From Flavobacterium album (GTDB lineage: Bacteria; Bacteroidota; Bacteroidia; Flavobacteriales; Flavobacteriaceae), in NCBI RefSeq assembly GCF_003096035.1, contig NZ_CP029186.1, positions 2,834,001 through 2,898,000 on the forward strand: DNA of 64,000 nt, given 5' to 3'. The notes below the pieces were generated by a model. It ran no database searches. It was not told where the DNA came from and saw only the letters and a list, made by a program, of their open reading frames with translations. Positions 52,900-61,353 of the stretch are shown here, in pieces. Within the stretch, counting starts at the first letter, position 1. Each line of letters opens with the position of its first letter. The translations under genes were made by a program, and so were the position numbers.

Positions 52900-53592
52900 C
52901 TATTCGAACCTTTTATAATTCTTCGCCCAATAATCTTTAAAGAATGCTGTTTCATTCTGGTATTTTGCAGGTACTTTCACCATTTGCTCCATGATGCGCT
53001 CATTTTTACCTTCAATTTTATAAATGGTAACGCCCATAGCATAATCAGCATCACGGCAGGTAACAACAAAAATCCGTGCTATGGACTTAGCTTCAAAATT
53101 GTCAATGTAGAATAACTCGCTTCCCCACATACCTCCGGCACATCCCATTCTATGATTGCTGTAAAAATATTTCGTTCCCTCCAGTCTTTCAGATGAAGGG
53201 AAATCGCTGAAGTCTTTTATTTCCCTGAACGTGTCAGTTTTGCGGTCAAAAATGATCAATTCCTTTACACCGCCTACATTACTAAGTTGGTTTAGGCTGA
53301 TGTCATTTATACTGTCCCTGTCAACGTCTTCAAATTCAAAACCATTGCCCGCAAAATTGGGATGCGTGTAAATGGTGTCGCCTTTATAAAGAATGCGTAA
53401 AGGCAAGTTGTTATGGCTGCCCGGATAGCCTTGGATTACAGTATACATTGTTCCCTCTATAGCAAGCGAATCAGTAAGATATTCAAGAGAAGGTTTTTGT
53501 GGCTTTATACCTTTTGGCTCACTGATAACGATCTTTTCCGACTTTTGGCAGCTTAAAAAACAGAATACTAAGGCGATAGAAAAAGGTTTCAT
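52900..53592 (-). CDS. Lipoprotein of the XAC2610/FG-GAP-like type
   Basis: The 230-residue precursor has a lipobox (LVFCFLSC, Cys at about 15). The mature part has a DRDSINDISLNQLSNVGG segment, the Asp/Asn-rich calcium-loop pattern of repeat proteins that measure size or sequence of a bound partner, and a conserved-looking CAGGMWGSELFYID piece. Envelope anchored. No function known. Monocistronic. Confidence 0.7.
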   Translation of the reverse strand: MKPFSIALVFCFLSCQKSEKIVISEPKGIKPQKPSLEYLTDSLAIEGTMYTVIQGYPGSHNNLPLRILYKGDTIYTHPNFAGNGFEFEDVDRDSINDISLNQLSNVGGVKELIIFDRKTDTFREIKDFSDFPSSERLEGTKYFYSNHRMGCAGGMWGSELFYIDNFEAKSIARIFVVTCRDADYAMGVTIYKIEGKNERIMEQMVKVPAKYQNETAFFKDYWAKNYKRFE

Positions 53593-53654
53593 AGGAAGGC
53601 GGTTTGTCTGATAACAATATAAGCAGAATTATTATTGTATAGATTAAAAATAAA

Positions 53655-53676
53655 AACCGGGATGTTCGTCCCGGTT
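53655..53676. terminator. Bidirectional terminator
   Basis: A perfect 8-bp stem (AACCGGGA / TCCCGGTT) with a 6-base loop, 23 bases after the trans-sulfuration enzyme stop on the minus strand. Confidence 0.75.
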
Positions 53677-53698
53677 CAATATCTTAAATAGAAATGTG

Positions 53699-54919
53699 TT
53701 AAACAACTTCAGTTTTCGCTAAAACCCCAACCTGTTCCATACATTCTCTCATTATAGTATAAGTCCTTTCGATATCATTGTCAAGGCCGATAGAGAAACG
53801 GATCAACCCGTCGGTAAGGCCCATTTCCATTTGCTCTTCTATCGGAATCTCGCTTGAAGTCGACGTGCCCGGCGCGCTGAATAGTGTTTTATAGAAACCA
53901 AGGCTCACGGCAAGGTAGCCAAGGTTGCGCTCCTGCATCAGTTCCATCAATTCATTGGCTTTGTGAAGGTCACCTGCATCAATGGTCATCATACCACCAA
54001 ATCCGTATTCAGGGTTGATCATGCTTTTATATAATTCATGGCTTGGGTGGCTTTCCAGTCCGGGATAAACGGTTTTCAGTCCATCCTGCTCAAAACGCTG
54101 TGCAAGGTACATGGCGTTGTGGCTGTGCTGTTTCATACGGATGTGCAGTGTACGGAGGTTTTTTAGTATGCTTGCCGCACGCAGGCTGTCCATTGTCGGG
54201 CCTAAAAGCATGCTGGCCCCGTTGTTTACATTACGCAGCTGGTCGATGAATTCCTGGGTACCGCAGGTAACTCCACCCACTGTATCGCTGCTGCCGTTTA
54301 TGAATTTTGTAAGGCTGTGGATCACAACATCAGCACCCATTTTTGCCGGGGCAACCGAAAGCGGGGAGAAGGTGTTATCTACCACAAGCTTCAGGTTGTA
54401 TTTTTTAGCGATTTTAGCAAGGCCTTCGATGTCGGCTACTTCAAGCAGCGGATTGCTCACCGTTTCGCAGTACAATACTTTTGTGTTTGGCGTGATAGCT
54501 GCTTCTACAAGATAAAGTTTGGTAATGTCTACGAACGATGTGGTAATACCCAGTTTTGGCATGAAATTTTTCATGAAGGCATAAGTCCCGCCATAAATAG
54601 TGCGGCTGGATACAATATGATCTCCCATTCCACATAGTTGTAATAAAACAGGTGTAATGGCTCCCATTCCCGAAGCAGCTACATTGGCGGTTTCGGTACC
54701 TTCCATTGCAGCAAGTGCCTGGCCTAAATACAGGTTGCTTGGCGAAGCATGGCGGGAATACAGGTAACATCCTTCGGCATTGCCTTCAAAGGCATCGAAC
54801 ATGGTTTTTGCCGAAAGGAAAGTATAGGTTGATGAATCGGATATAGATGGGTTTACGCCCCCAAATTCTCCAAAATATTGCAGGTCCTGGATATTGTCGG
54901 CGGGATTGAATGTTTTCAT
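53699..54919 (-). CDS. Trans-sulfuration PLP enzyme (methionine gamma-lyase/cystathionine lyase type)
   Basis: The 406-residue enzyme belongs to the Cys/Met metabolism PLP family: YSRHASPSNLYLGQALAAMEGTE, SSRTIYGGTYAFM, the VVDNTFSP stretch and the cofactor lysine in SLTKFINGSSDTVGG. Such enzymes cleave or form C-S bonds of methionine, cystathionine or homoserine esters. In classical methionine gamma-lyases the segment around the Cys reads YGCT; here it is YGGT, so cystathionine lyase or synthase activity is at least as likely. It is divergent from an Lrp/AsnC regulator whose operator-like repeat lies in the shared gap. Confidence 0.85.
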   Translation of the reverse strand: MKTFNPADNIQDLQYFGEFGGVNPSISDSSTYTFLSAKTMFDAFEGNAEGCYLYSRHASPSNLYLGQALAAMEGTETANVAASGMGAITPVLLQLCGMGDHIVSSRTIYGGTYAFMKNFMPKLGITTSFVDITKLYLVEAAITPNTKVLYCETVSNPLLEVADIEGLAKIAKKYNLKLVVDNTFSPLSVAPAKMGADVVIHSLTKFINGSSDTVGGVTCGTQEFIDQLRNVNNGASMLLGPTMDSLRAASILKNLRTLHIRMKQHSHNAMYLAQRFEQDGLKTVYPGLESHPSHELYKSMINPEYGFGGMMTIDAGDLHKANELMELMQERNLGYLAVSLGFYKTLFSAPGTSTSSEIPIEEQMEMGLTDGLIRFSIGLDNDIERTYTIMRECMEQVGVLAKTEVV

Positions 54920-55029
54920 AAGACGAATTTCATTGTATTAAAAAGTCAAAGAGACATATTTGTAAACTTAAAATCAAACATAGTTGGATAAATTAGTTTT
55001 ATTTTCTATAATTTTGATTTTAAACAGAA

Positions 55030-55065
55030 GAATATTTTAAATAGATAATATAATTTTAAATATTC
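55030..55065. promoter_or_regulatory. Imperfect inverted repeat in front of the Lrp/AsnC gene
   Basis: GAATATTTTAAAT (55030-55042) faces ATTTTAAATATTC (55053-55065): 13 bp with one mismatch and a 10-base spacer, centred 33 bases before the AsnC ATG. AT-rich palindromes of this kind are typical Lrp/AsnC operators, so autoregulation and control of the divergent PLP enzyme are likely (inference). Confidence 0.5.
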
Positions 55066-55080
55066 CAGAAAAATTTTCAC

Positions 55081-55539
55081 ATGGCTTTAGATGCAACCGA
55101 TAAAAAGCTGCTCCTTCTTTTGCAGGAAGACAGTACACAGACTACAAAACAGCTTTCGCTTAAGCTTAATTTGTCTGTTACCGCAATATATGAACGTGTC
55201 AAAAAACTCGAGCGCGAGGGGATCGTCAGCAAATATGTGGCATTAGTTGACCGCAATAAGGTCAACCGCGGGTTCGTAGTTTTTTGCCACCTGAAACTCA
55301 TACAGCATACTAAAGAATACCTGACCAAATTTGAGCATGAAGTAAAGCAGCTCGATGAAGTCCTGGAGTGCTACCATGTCAGCGGCGACTATGATTATAT
55401 ATTAAAGATATATGTGGCGGATATGGAAGCCTACCGTGAATTCATGGTCACAAAACTGACTACACTGCAGCACATCGGCAGCACACACAGTACGTTCATG
55501 ATAGGCGAGGTGAAGAATACTAATGTGATTTCGGTGTAA
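55081..55539 (+). CDS. Lrp/AsnC family transcriptional regulator
   Basis: The 152-residue protein has the winged helix-turn-helix at the N-terminus (DATDKKLLLLLQEDSTQTTK, then LSLKLNLSVTAIYERVKKLE) and the RAM ligand-binding domain at the C-terminus (VLECYHVSGDYDYILKIYVADMEAYREFM). It most likely senses an amino acid and binds AT-rich sites. The position next to the trans-sulfuration gene and the repeat at 55030-55065 suggest that it controls sulfur amino-acid breakdown. Cytoplasmic. Confidence 0.93.
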   Translation: MALDATDKKLLLLLQEDSTQTTKQLSLKLNLSVTAIYERVKKLEREGIVSKYVALVDRNKVNRGFVVFCHLKLIQHTKEYLTKFEHEVKQLDEVLECYHVSGDYDYILKIYVADMEAYREFMVTKLTTLQHIGSTHSTFMIGEVKNTNVISV

Positions 55540-55596
55540 AGGCCTCTCACTAGCCCTCTCCAAAAGAGAGGGAGAAGCTGCACTATACTGAAATCT

Positions 55597-55627
55597 TTGT
55601 GTAATAGCTAACAGAACACTATATTTG
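55597..55627 (+). promoter_or_regulatory. Probable promoter of the carboxylesterase gene
   Basis: TTG (55597-55599), a 20-base spacer and TATATTTG (55620-55627), 19 bases before the ATG at 55647. The spacer is at the long end of the usual range. Confidence 0.5.
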
Positions 55628-55646
55628 AGATACCAAAAAACAAATT

Positions 55647-57227
55647 ATGAAAAAAATAATGATAGCAATCATCCTGTCAGTTACTTCGTTGGCATTCGCC
55701 CAAAAAGCACCGCAGGTACAAATAGAGCAGGGTACAATTGAGGGAGTACTTCTCTCGTCGGGCATACAAAGTTACAAGGGGATACCGTTTGCTGCGCCGC
55801 CTGTGGGGGAACTGCGCTGGAAGGCACCGCAACCGCCAAAAAGCTGGACGGGAGTACGCAAAGCCACTGAATTTGGCAACAGGCCGATGCAGAAACCAAT
55901 ATTCAGCGACATGAACTTTCGCAGTGCAAAGGTAAGCGAAGACTGTCTTTACCTTAATATATGGTTGCCTGAGAAAAAAGAGAAGGAGAGTGAGAAATTA
56001 CCGGTGCTGGTCTATTTTTATGGCGGAGGATTTGTAGCGGGAGATGCATCGGAATACCGTTATGATGGCGAGAGTCTTGCTAAAAAAGGAATTATAACAG
56101 TAACCGTGAATTATCGTTTGGGAATCTTTGGGTTCTTTTCGCATCCGGAACTTACAAAGGAATCACCTAATCATGCTTCGGGTAACTATGGCCTGCTCGA
56201 CCAGAATGTAGCATTGCTATGGGTAAAGAAAAATATTGAAGCCTTTGGCGGCGACCCGAACAGGATAACCATTGCGGGTGAGTCGGCAGGGTCGATATCC
56301 GTGTCGGCACAAATGGCATCACCTTTGTCGAAAAACCTTATAGCAGGTGCCATAGGGCAGAGCGGCGCCATGATAGCGCCTACAGAGCGCGTTGTGCCTT
56401 TGGCCGAGCATGAAAAGATAGGCGCTGCTTTTGCCGAAAAGATAAAGAAAGGCTCACTGGCCCGGTTGCGCGCCATGCCGGCGGATCAGCTTCTTGAAGA
56501 AACGTCGAAGTGGGGTGTTTTCAATACTGAAGCAACTATAGATGGCTATTTCCTTAAGAAATCTCCTGTAGAGGTATTTGCCGCCGGCGAACAGGCTAAA
56601 GTGCCTTTACTTGCAGGATGGACATCTGCCGAATCATCCTACATGGGCTTTATGGAAGGGCAATATCCTAATCCTGAAAATTATGTAGCACGCCTAAAAG
56701 CTGTCTTTGGCGATAAGGCAGAAGAAGTTATGAAACTGTATCCCGGCAGCACACAGGAAGAAGTAATAGCATCGGCCACAGCATTAGCATGCGACCAATT
56801 CATTGTTTTTGGTACCTGGAAATGGCTCGATGCCCATCGCAGGACTTCCGGCCAGCCTGTATATGCCTATATTTTCTCCAAAGCCCGTCCGACAGTACCG
56901 GGCGAGAAGGCAAAAGATAATATGCCGCCGGCACTTCCCGGTGCAAACCATTCTGCCGATATTGAGTACCTATTAGGCAACCTGACTACCAATAAAGTTT
57001 ATAAATGGCGGCCTGATGACTACAGGGTTTCACAAACCGGCGTGGATTACTTCGCGAATTTTATAAAGACCGGCGATCCTAACGGTAAAGGCCTGCCTAA
57101 ATGGCCTGTAAGCAAGGGTGAAGGGGAAATGAGTATTATGGATATTAGTGTGCAGCCTAAGGCCCATACAGAAGAACACAGGGAAAGATATTTGTTTTTG
57201 GATGGGTATTTTAGCGGGAAGAAATAA
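55647..57227 (+). CDS. Carboxylesterase type B, exported
   Basis: The 526-residue precursor has a signal peptide (MKKIMIAIILSVTSLAFAQ). The esterase domain shows YKGIPFAAPPVGELRWK near the start, LPVLVYFYGGGFVAGDASE (oxyanion hole), the nucleophile in GESAGSISVS, and further down GANHSADIEYLLGN with the catalytic histidine. This is the type-B carboxylesterase/lipase fold, extracellular or periplasmic; substrate unknown. It follows the AsnC gene with a 107-base gap and has its own promoter. Confidence 0.9.
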   Translation: MKKIMIAIILSVTSLAFAQKAPQVQIEQGTIEGVLLSSGIQSYKGIPFAAPPVGELRWKAPQPPKSWTGVRKATEFGNRPMQKPIFSDMNFRSAKVSEDCLYLNIWLPEKKEKESEKLPVLVYFYGGGFVAGDASEYRYDGESLAKKGIITVTVNYRLGIFGFFSHPELTKESPNHASGNYGLLDQNVALLWVKKNIEAFGGDPNRITIAGESAGSISVSAQMASPLSKNLIAGAIGQSGAMIAPTERVVPLAEHEKIGAAFAEKIKKGSLARLRAMPADQLLEETSKWGVFNTEATIDGYFLKKSPVEVFAAGEQAKVPLLAGWTSAESSYMGFMEGQYPNPENYVARLKAVFGDKAEEVMKLYPGSTQEEVIASATALACDQFIVFGTWKWLDAHRRTSGQPVYAYIFSKARPTVPGEKAKDNMPPALPGANHSADIEYLLGNLTTNKVYKWRPDDYRVSQTGVDYFANFIKTGDPNGKGLPKWPVSKGEGEMSIMDISVQPKAHTEEHRERYLFLDGYFSGKK

Positions 57228-57384
57228 CTATACTTTAAGGTTCTTGCTTCTTGAAGTCACCCCACTCCTAACAAGTGACAATTATAGACTGTAGAATGAA
57301 AAAATAATGGTAACTATATACCAGTTAGGACTGAAAAATAATTTGCAGTAAAAACCTACATTATAGATTTTTTCTATCAAACGC

Positions 57385-57415
57385 TTGTTTAACTAAGGAT
57401 TTATTTTTATATTTG
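57385..57415 (+). promoter_or_regulatory. Probable promoter of the 64-residue gene
   Basis: TTG (57385-57387), a 20-base spacer and TATATTTG (57408-57415), 23 bases before the ATG at 57439. Confidence 0.5.
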
Positions 57416-57438
57416 GGAAAATTTAAAAATAAAGACAA

Positions 57439-57633
57439 ATGAAAAAATTAGAAAATTTATCCTTGACCGATGTGAAAACATCATTAGATTTTGCAAGAGA
57501 ATTAAAAGCAGATGCAATTAAAGACTCGAAATTAATAACGAATGAAGCAACTGTGGATGGGCTTACAAGACTTGAAGAAAAGCTCCGTTCACACATGTTT
57601 TATCGTGTTAATGCATTAAGGTACTATGAATAA
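57439..57633 (+). CDS. Small helical protein of unknown function
   Basis: A 64-residue protein (MKKLENLSLTDVKTSLDFAR) predicted to be helical throughout with no membrane segment. A likely promoter before it and a strong terminator after it support it as real. No family recognised. Confidence 0.6.
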   Translation: MKKLENLSLTDVKTSLDFARELKADAIKDSKLITNEATVDGLTRLEEKLRSHMFYRVNALRYYE

Positions 57634-57651
57634 GGTGAAAATATTAACAAC

Positions 57652-57678
57652 AAAAGCCACTCAATTAGGGTGGCTTTT
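57652..57678 (+). terminator. Rho-independent terminator
   Basis: A perfect 9-bp stem (AAAAGCCAC / GTGGCTTTT) with a 9-base loop, 19 bases after the 64-residue gene. Confidence 0.8.
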
Positions 57679-57694
57679 TTAATTCTTTAAAATT

Positions 57695-57778
57695 ATGGAA
57701 GAAAAAAAGTTTGACCCAAACAACCCGCTTCGCAAAGTCTCTGACTTTGTGGAGGTGTTAGTATGGCCGCCCGAGTGA
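57695..57778 (+). CDS. Possible 27-residue peptide ahead of the RNA-like element
   Basis: A short frame ATG to TGA encodes MEEKKFDPNNPLRKVSDFVE and seven more residues. It ends inside the structured element and has no recognisable promoter or terminator of its own. Listed because it is too short to be found by ordinary calling and has a clean start; it may be a real leader or a chance frame. Confidence 0.3.
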   Translation: MEEKKFDPNNPLRKVSDFVEVLVWPPE

Positions 57779-57882
57779 AGCCTGCGTGAGGGATAGAGCC
57801 GATATCCTGCGGAGGAACGGAGCAGATAAAGGCGAAAGCCCGGCCACTGCATCGGCCAAAAGCTGGGGTGTGGCACGCCCGA
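57765..57882 (+). ncRNA. GC-rich structured repeat / candidate non-coding RNA
   Basis: In AT-rich surroundings this segment carries the conserved-looking string GCCTGCGTGAGGGATAGAG, then ATATCCTGC, GAAAGCCCGG and CACGCCCGAA, known to me as a widespread dispersed element of Flavobacteria and related Bacteroidota (possibly the Flavo-1 RNA motif; the name is uncertain). Pairing is visible: CTGC/GCAG (57807-57825), GGCC/GGCC (57842-57857) and GGGGTG/CACGCCC (57865-57880, one bulged G). Minus-strand frames across it give the LSLTQASLGR type of spurious protein. It lies just before the lpdA promoter. Confidence 0.6.
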
Positions 57883-57912
57883 ATAAACGGCTCTCAAATT
57901 CCTCTTTTTTCA

Positions 57913-57942
57913 TTGGCATATAAATCAGATTGCCTAAATTTG
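57913..57942 (+). promoter_or_regulatory. Promoter of lpdA
   Basis: TTG (57913-57915), a 19-base spacer and TAAATTTG (57935-57942), 34 bases before the ATG at 57977. This also shows that the upstream in-frame start at 57944 is not used. Confidence 0.75.
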
Positions 57943-57976
57943 CGTGACAAATTTTCAAACAACAAAAAAATATACC

Positions 57977-59383
57977 ATGAGTTCATTTGATGTAGTCGTT
58001 ATAGGTTCCGGCCCCGGCGGTTATGTGGCAGCAATCCGTTGCGCACAATTGGGTTTCAACACTGCTATTGTAGAAAAATATCCAACCCTTGGCGGCACCT
58101 GCCTTAATGTAGGCTGTATCCCTTCTAAGGCGCTGCTCGATTCGTCGCACCATTACCACGATGCTACATCGCATTTTAAAGAGCACGGCATCGATATTGC
58201 CGGCGAGATAAAAGTCAATTTTGAGCAGATGATCGCGCGCAAGCAGGGTGTTGTAGACCAGAACGTTACCGGCATCAAGTACCTGATGGACAAAAATAAG
58301 ATTACCGTTCTTGAAGGCATAGGTTCTTTCGAAGATGCTACTCACATTAAGATAACTAAAGCGGATGGCGCATCAGAAACGGTTGAAGCAAAATATACTA
58401 TTATTGCTACAGGTTCAAAACCATCGTCATTGCCATTCATTAAAATAGACAAAGAAAAAATAATCACTTCTACCGAAGCCCTTAAGCTGAAAGAGGTACC
58501 GAAACACCTTATCGTTATTGGCGGCGGCGTTATCGGGCTTGAGCTGGGCCAGGTGTACCTTCGCCTTGGCGCGCAGGTTTCGGTGGTGGAATACCTTGAC
58601 CGCATAATACCGGGAATGGACGCAGGCTTATCAAAAGAGCTTACTAAAGTGCTTAAAAAGCAGGGCATGAAGTTCTACACGTCGCACAAAGTGAAGTCAG
58701 TAGAGCGTTCTGGTAAAGGTGTGCAGGTCCATGCTGAGAACGCCAAAGGAGAAACAATTACCCTTGATGGCGATTATGCATTGGTATCAGTAGGCCGCCG
58801 TCCATATACTGACGGGCTTAATGCTGAGGCTGCCGGAGTGAAAATTACCGAAAGGGGACAGGTTGAAGTGAATGATCACCTGCAAACAGCTGCATCTAAC
58901 ATTTACGCTATTGGCGATGTCATCAAAGGTGCAATGCTTGCCCACAAAGCAGAAGAAGAAGGCGTATTTGTTGCTGAAACTATTGCTGGGCAAAAACCGC
59001 ATATCGACTATAACCTGATACCGGGCGTTGTTTACACATGGCCGGAAGTTGCTGCTGTAGGCAAAACCGAAGAGCAGTTGAAAGAAGCAGGAGTTGAGTA
59101 CAAATCAGGCAGCTTCCCGTTCAAAGCGCTTGGACGCAGCCGCGCGAGCATGGACACTGATGGTTTCGTAAAGATACTAGCCGATGCCAAAACGGATGAA
59201 GTATTGGGCATCCACATGATCGGCGCACGTACAGCCGACCTCATCGCCGAAGCAGTAACAGCTATGGAATTTAAGGCATCTGCCGAAGATATCTCAAGGA
59301 TGAGCCACGCACACCCAACGTATGCCGAAGCCGTTAAGGAAGCAGCGCTGGCGGCAACAGATAACAGGCCGATACATATATAA
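57977..59383 (+). CDS. lpdA: Dihydrolipoyl dehydrogenase (E3)
   Basis: LpdA reoxidises dihydrolipoyl groups of the pyruvate, 2-oxoglutarate and branched-chain dehydrogenases and of the glycine cleavage H protein. The 468-residue flavoprotein has the FAD-binding start MSSFDVVVIGSGPGGYVAAI, the redox disulfide in GGTCLNVGCIPSKAL, the NAD-binding GGGVIGLELGQVYLRLGA, and the C-terminal histidine in SHAHPTYAEA. Length and motifs are standard. The start is placed after the promoter at 57913-57942. It probably serves the fused E1 at 15683 among others; no E2 gene is in the window. Confidence 0.96.
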   Translation: MSSFDVVVIGSGPGGYVAAIRCAQLGFNTAIVEKYPTLGGTCLNVGCIPSKALLDSSHHYHDATSHFKEHGIDIAGEIKVNFEQMIARKQGVVDQNVTGIKYLMDKNKITVLEGIGSFEDATHIKITKADGASETVEAKYTIIATGSKPSSLPFIKIDKEKIITSTEALKLKEVPKHLIVIGGGVIGLELGQVYLRLGAQVSVVEYLDRIIPGMDAGLSKELTKVLKKQGMKFYTSHKVKSVERSGKGVQVHAENAKGETITLDGDYALVSVGRRPYTDGLNAEAAGVKITERGQVEVNDHLQTAASNIYAIGDVIKGAMLAHKAEEEGVFVAETIAGQKPHIDYNLIPGVVYTWPEVAAVGKTEEQLKEAGVEYKSGSFPFKALGRSRASMDTDGFVKILADAKTDEVLGIHMIGARTADLIAEAVTAMEFKASAEDISRMSHAHPTYAEAVKEAALAATDNRPIHI

Positions 59384-59403
59384 GTATTTTGCTTAAAATA
59401 ATG

Positions 59404-59427
59404 AAACCCATCTGAAAGGATGGGTTT
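59404..59427. terminator. Bidirectional terminator
   Basis: A perfect 9-bp stem (AAACCCATC / GATGGGTTT) with a 6-base loop between lpdA and the convergent unknown gene. Confidence 0.8.
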
Positions 59428-59437
59428 TCTGTTATAT

Positions 59438-59935
59438 TTATTTTTCAAATTCATAAAATCCTTCAGGATCCCACTTGTAAAAATTGTCAATGATAGTATA
59501 GAAATCTTTACGACTGACATTTTGAGGTAGTATTTCCTTAGAAGTAAAAGAATTAAAAAACAGCCTGTAATCAGAAACATAATCATTGAATTCTTCGTTG
59601 CTCAAACTTTCGATCTCTTCCGGATTATTCGGGAAAGCCCTGGCCGCAATTTCATCAAACAGGTTCCGGTGTTCATAAGAGGTCTTGTCAGATTTCCCAT
59701 ACCACCCGTCACCATAAGTTTCCCACATAGATATAAGTCCAAGCAACCGCAAAGGGTCTGCGGCTACAATCTTCCTGTTGCCTTTTATGGCCCAATAATC
59801 GCCATAGAATTCTTCTCTATGATCAGGAAACAAAAATATCCTGTAGCCTTTGGACATGATCACCCTAAGCGTTGGATTATAGGTATTAAGATAATCGATT
59901 AGATGCAGGTTTCCCTCTTCTTCAAACCCTTCCAT
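59438..59935 (-). CDS. Unknown cytoplasmic protein
   Basis: A 165-residue acidic protein (MEGFEEEGNLHLIDYLNTYN) with aromatic-rich stretches such as GYRIFLFPDHREEFYGDYW and a C-terminus rich in phenylalanine and tyrosine. No signal peptide or membrane helix. It resembles small single-domain proteins that often act as immunity or adaptor proteins, but no family can be named. Converges with lpdA and is divergent from pabB. Confidence 0.65.
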   Translation of the reverse strand: MEGFEEEGNLHLIDYLNTYNPTLRVIMSKGYRIFLFPDHREEFYGDYWAIKGNRKIVAADPLRLLGLISMWETYGDGWYGKSDKTSYEHRNLFDEIAARAFPNNPEEIESLSNEEFNDYVSDYRLFFNSFTSKEILPQNVSRKDFYTIIDNFYKWDPEGFYEFEK

Positions 59936-60007
59936 GCTACTGTATTTTTATTAGTTGTTCCCAAAAGTAATAAAATTTTTGAGGGGCAGGTTTAATCAGT
60001 ATTTTTG

Positions 60008-61324
60008 ATGATCAAAATAAACGCATTGAGAACTACCGCAACATTTATTATAACAGAACCTGCTGCTTTTAAACAACAACTGCTGCAATGGGCACAGCAG
60101 TTCCGAGAAGTGGTATTCCTGGACAGCAATAGCTATAAGCAACAGTATACATCCTATGATGCTGTACTGGCAGTAGATGCGCTCACTTCCATTAAAACCG
60201 ATTACCACAATGCTTTTGATGCACTGAATGAATACCAACAGATCACTAAAGACTGGCTGTTTGGGTATCTTTCATACGACCTTAAGAATGACACAGAAAA
60301 CCTGCAATCTGATAATTTCGACGGGCTTGGTTTTCCCGACTTGTTTTTCTTCCAGCCTAAAAAGTTGTTTTTGCTGAAAGGGAATGAACTGGAAATGCAG
60401 TATTTACGGATGTGCGATGATGAAATCCGATCAGACTTTGAAGAAATTACGAATTACGAATTACAAATTACGCCGTCAATCGACAACCAACAACCGACAA
60501 CGATAAACCAGCGTATTTCCAAGGATAGCTATTTGGAAAAAGTGCAGCAAATGCTCGCGCACATCTATCGCGGCGACATTTATGAAGCGAATTTCTGTAT
60601 GGAGTTCTATGTTGCAAATGCAGCTATTGATCCCGTTGATACTTACAAAAAACTAAATGCCGTTTCCGAGCCGCCGTTTGCTGTTTACTTTAAAAACTAT
60701 AAGCATTATCTTATGTCGGCCTCACCGGAAAGGTATCTGCGAAAGGAGGAAAACAAAGTTATTTCGCAACCTATTAAAGGCACAGCAAGGCGCAGCGCTG
60801 ACCCGGATGAGGATAATACTATTAAGAAGGAACTTGCCGCCAACGAAAAAGAACGTTCGGAAAATATAATGATCGTGGATTTGGTGCGCAATGACTTGTC
60901 GCGTACCGCAGCTAAAGGTTCGGTGGAAGTGGAAGAACTATGTGGGGCCTATACTTTTAAACAGGTACATCACCTTATTTCAACTGTGGTTTCGCAGGTT
61001 GCCGAAGGTTGTACCCCGGTAGATGTGATCTGTACTACATACCCCATGGGCAGCATGACGGGTGCTCCTAAAATATCAGCTATGGAAATCATTGAGAAAC
61101 TCGAAGAAACAAAGCGCGGGCTGTACAGTGGGGCAGTAGGATACTTTACCCCGGATGGAGATTTCGATTTTAATGTGGTGATACGCAGCATCCTTTATAA
61201 CGCGGAAAACAACTATGTATCTTTTTCTGTGGGAAGCGCTATTACATCAAAAGCAATACCTGAACTTGAGTATGAAGAGTGCTTGTTAAAAGCACGTGCA
61301 ATGAGACAGGTACTGGAAAGTTAA
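60008..61324 (+). CDS. pabB: Aminodeoxychorismate synthase component I / anthranilate synthase I family
   Basis: The enzyme converts chorismate with glutamine-derived ammonia towards p-aminobenzoate for folate. The 438-residue protein has an N-terminal region to about 145, then the chorismate-binding domain with YEANFCMEFYVANAA, PIKGTARRSADPDED, ENIMIVDLVRNDLSR and the active-site MGSMTGAPKISAMEIIE, ending near 435. The ATG at 60008 is used. Between the two domains (residues 146-167) lies a low-complexity insert of intergenic character. PabB is favoured over TrpE by the short N-terminal region and by the lack of trp genes around. tilS follows closely. Confidence 0.85.
   Translation: MIKINALRTTATFIITEPAAFKQQLLQWAQQFREVVFLDSNSYKQQYTSYDAVLAVDALTSIKTDYHNAFDALNEYQQITKDWLFGYLSYDLKNDTENLQSDNFDGLGFPDLFFFQPKKLFLLKGNELEMQYLRMCDDEIRSDFEEITNYELQITPSIDNQQPTTINQRISKDSYLEKVQQMLAHIYRGDIYEANFCMEFYVANAAIDPVDTYKKLNAVSEPPFAVYFKNYKHYLMSASPERYLRKEENKVISQPIKGTARRSADPDEDNTIKKELAANEKERSENIMIVDLVRNDLSRTAAKGSVEVEELCGAYTFKQVHHLISTVVSQVAEGCTPVDVICTTYPMGSMTGAPKISAMEIIEKLEETKRGLYSGAVGYFTPDGDFDFNVVIRSILYNAENNYVSFSVGSAITSKAIPELEYEECLLKARAMRQVLES
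60444..60509. repeat. Intergenic-type low-complexity sequence inside pabB
   Basis: The DNA consists of tandem near copies of AATTACG followed by copies of CGACAACCAA, a pattern normally seen between genes in flavobacteria. It is in frame and encodes ITNYELQITPSIDNQQPTTI in the linker between the domains of PabB. Confidence 0.6.
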
Positions 61325-61353
61325 TCGTTGCAGAAAATTCCGTACTTTTGAAG

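Noticed and set aside
57679..57958. Two small minus-strand frames across the structured repeat
   Set aside because: They translate the GC-rich RNA-like element (LSLTQASLGR type) and have no start context; such frames are a known annotation artefact of this repeat.
60000..60007. TATTTTTG element directly in front of pabB
   Set aside because: It ends at the base before the ATG, so transcription would start after the start codon; no -33 box at the right distance. Not called as a promoter.
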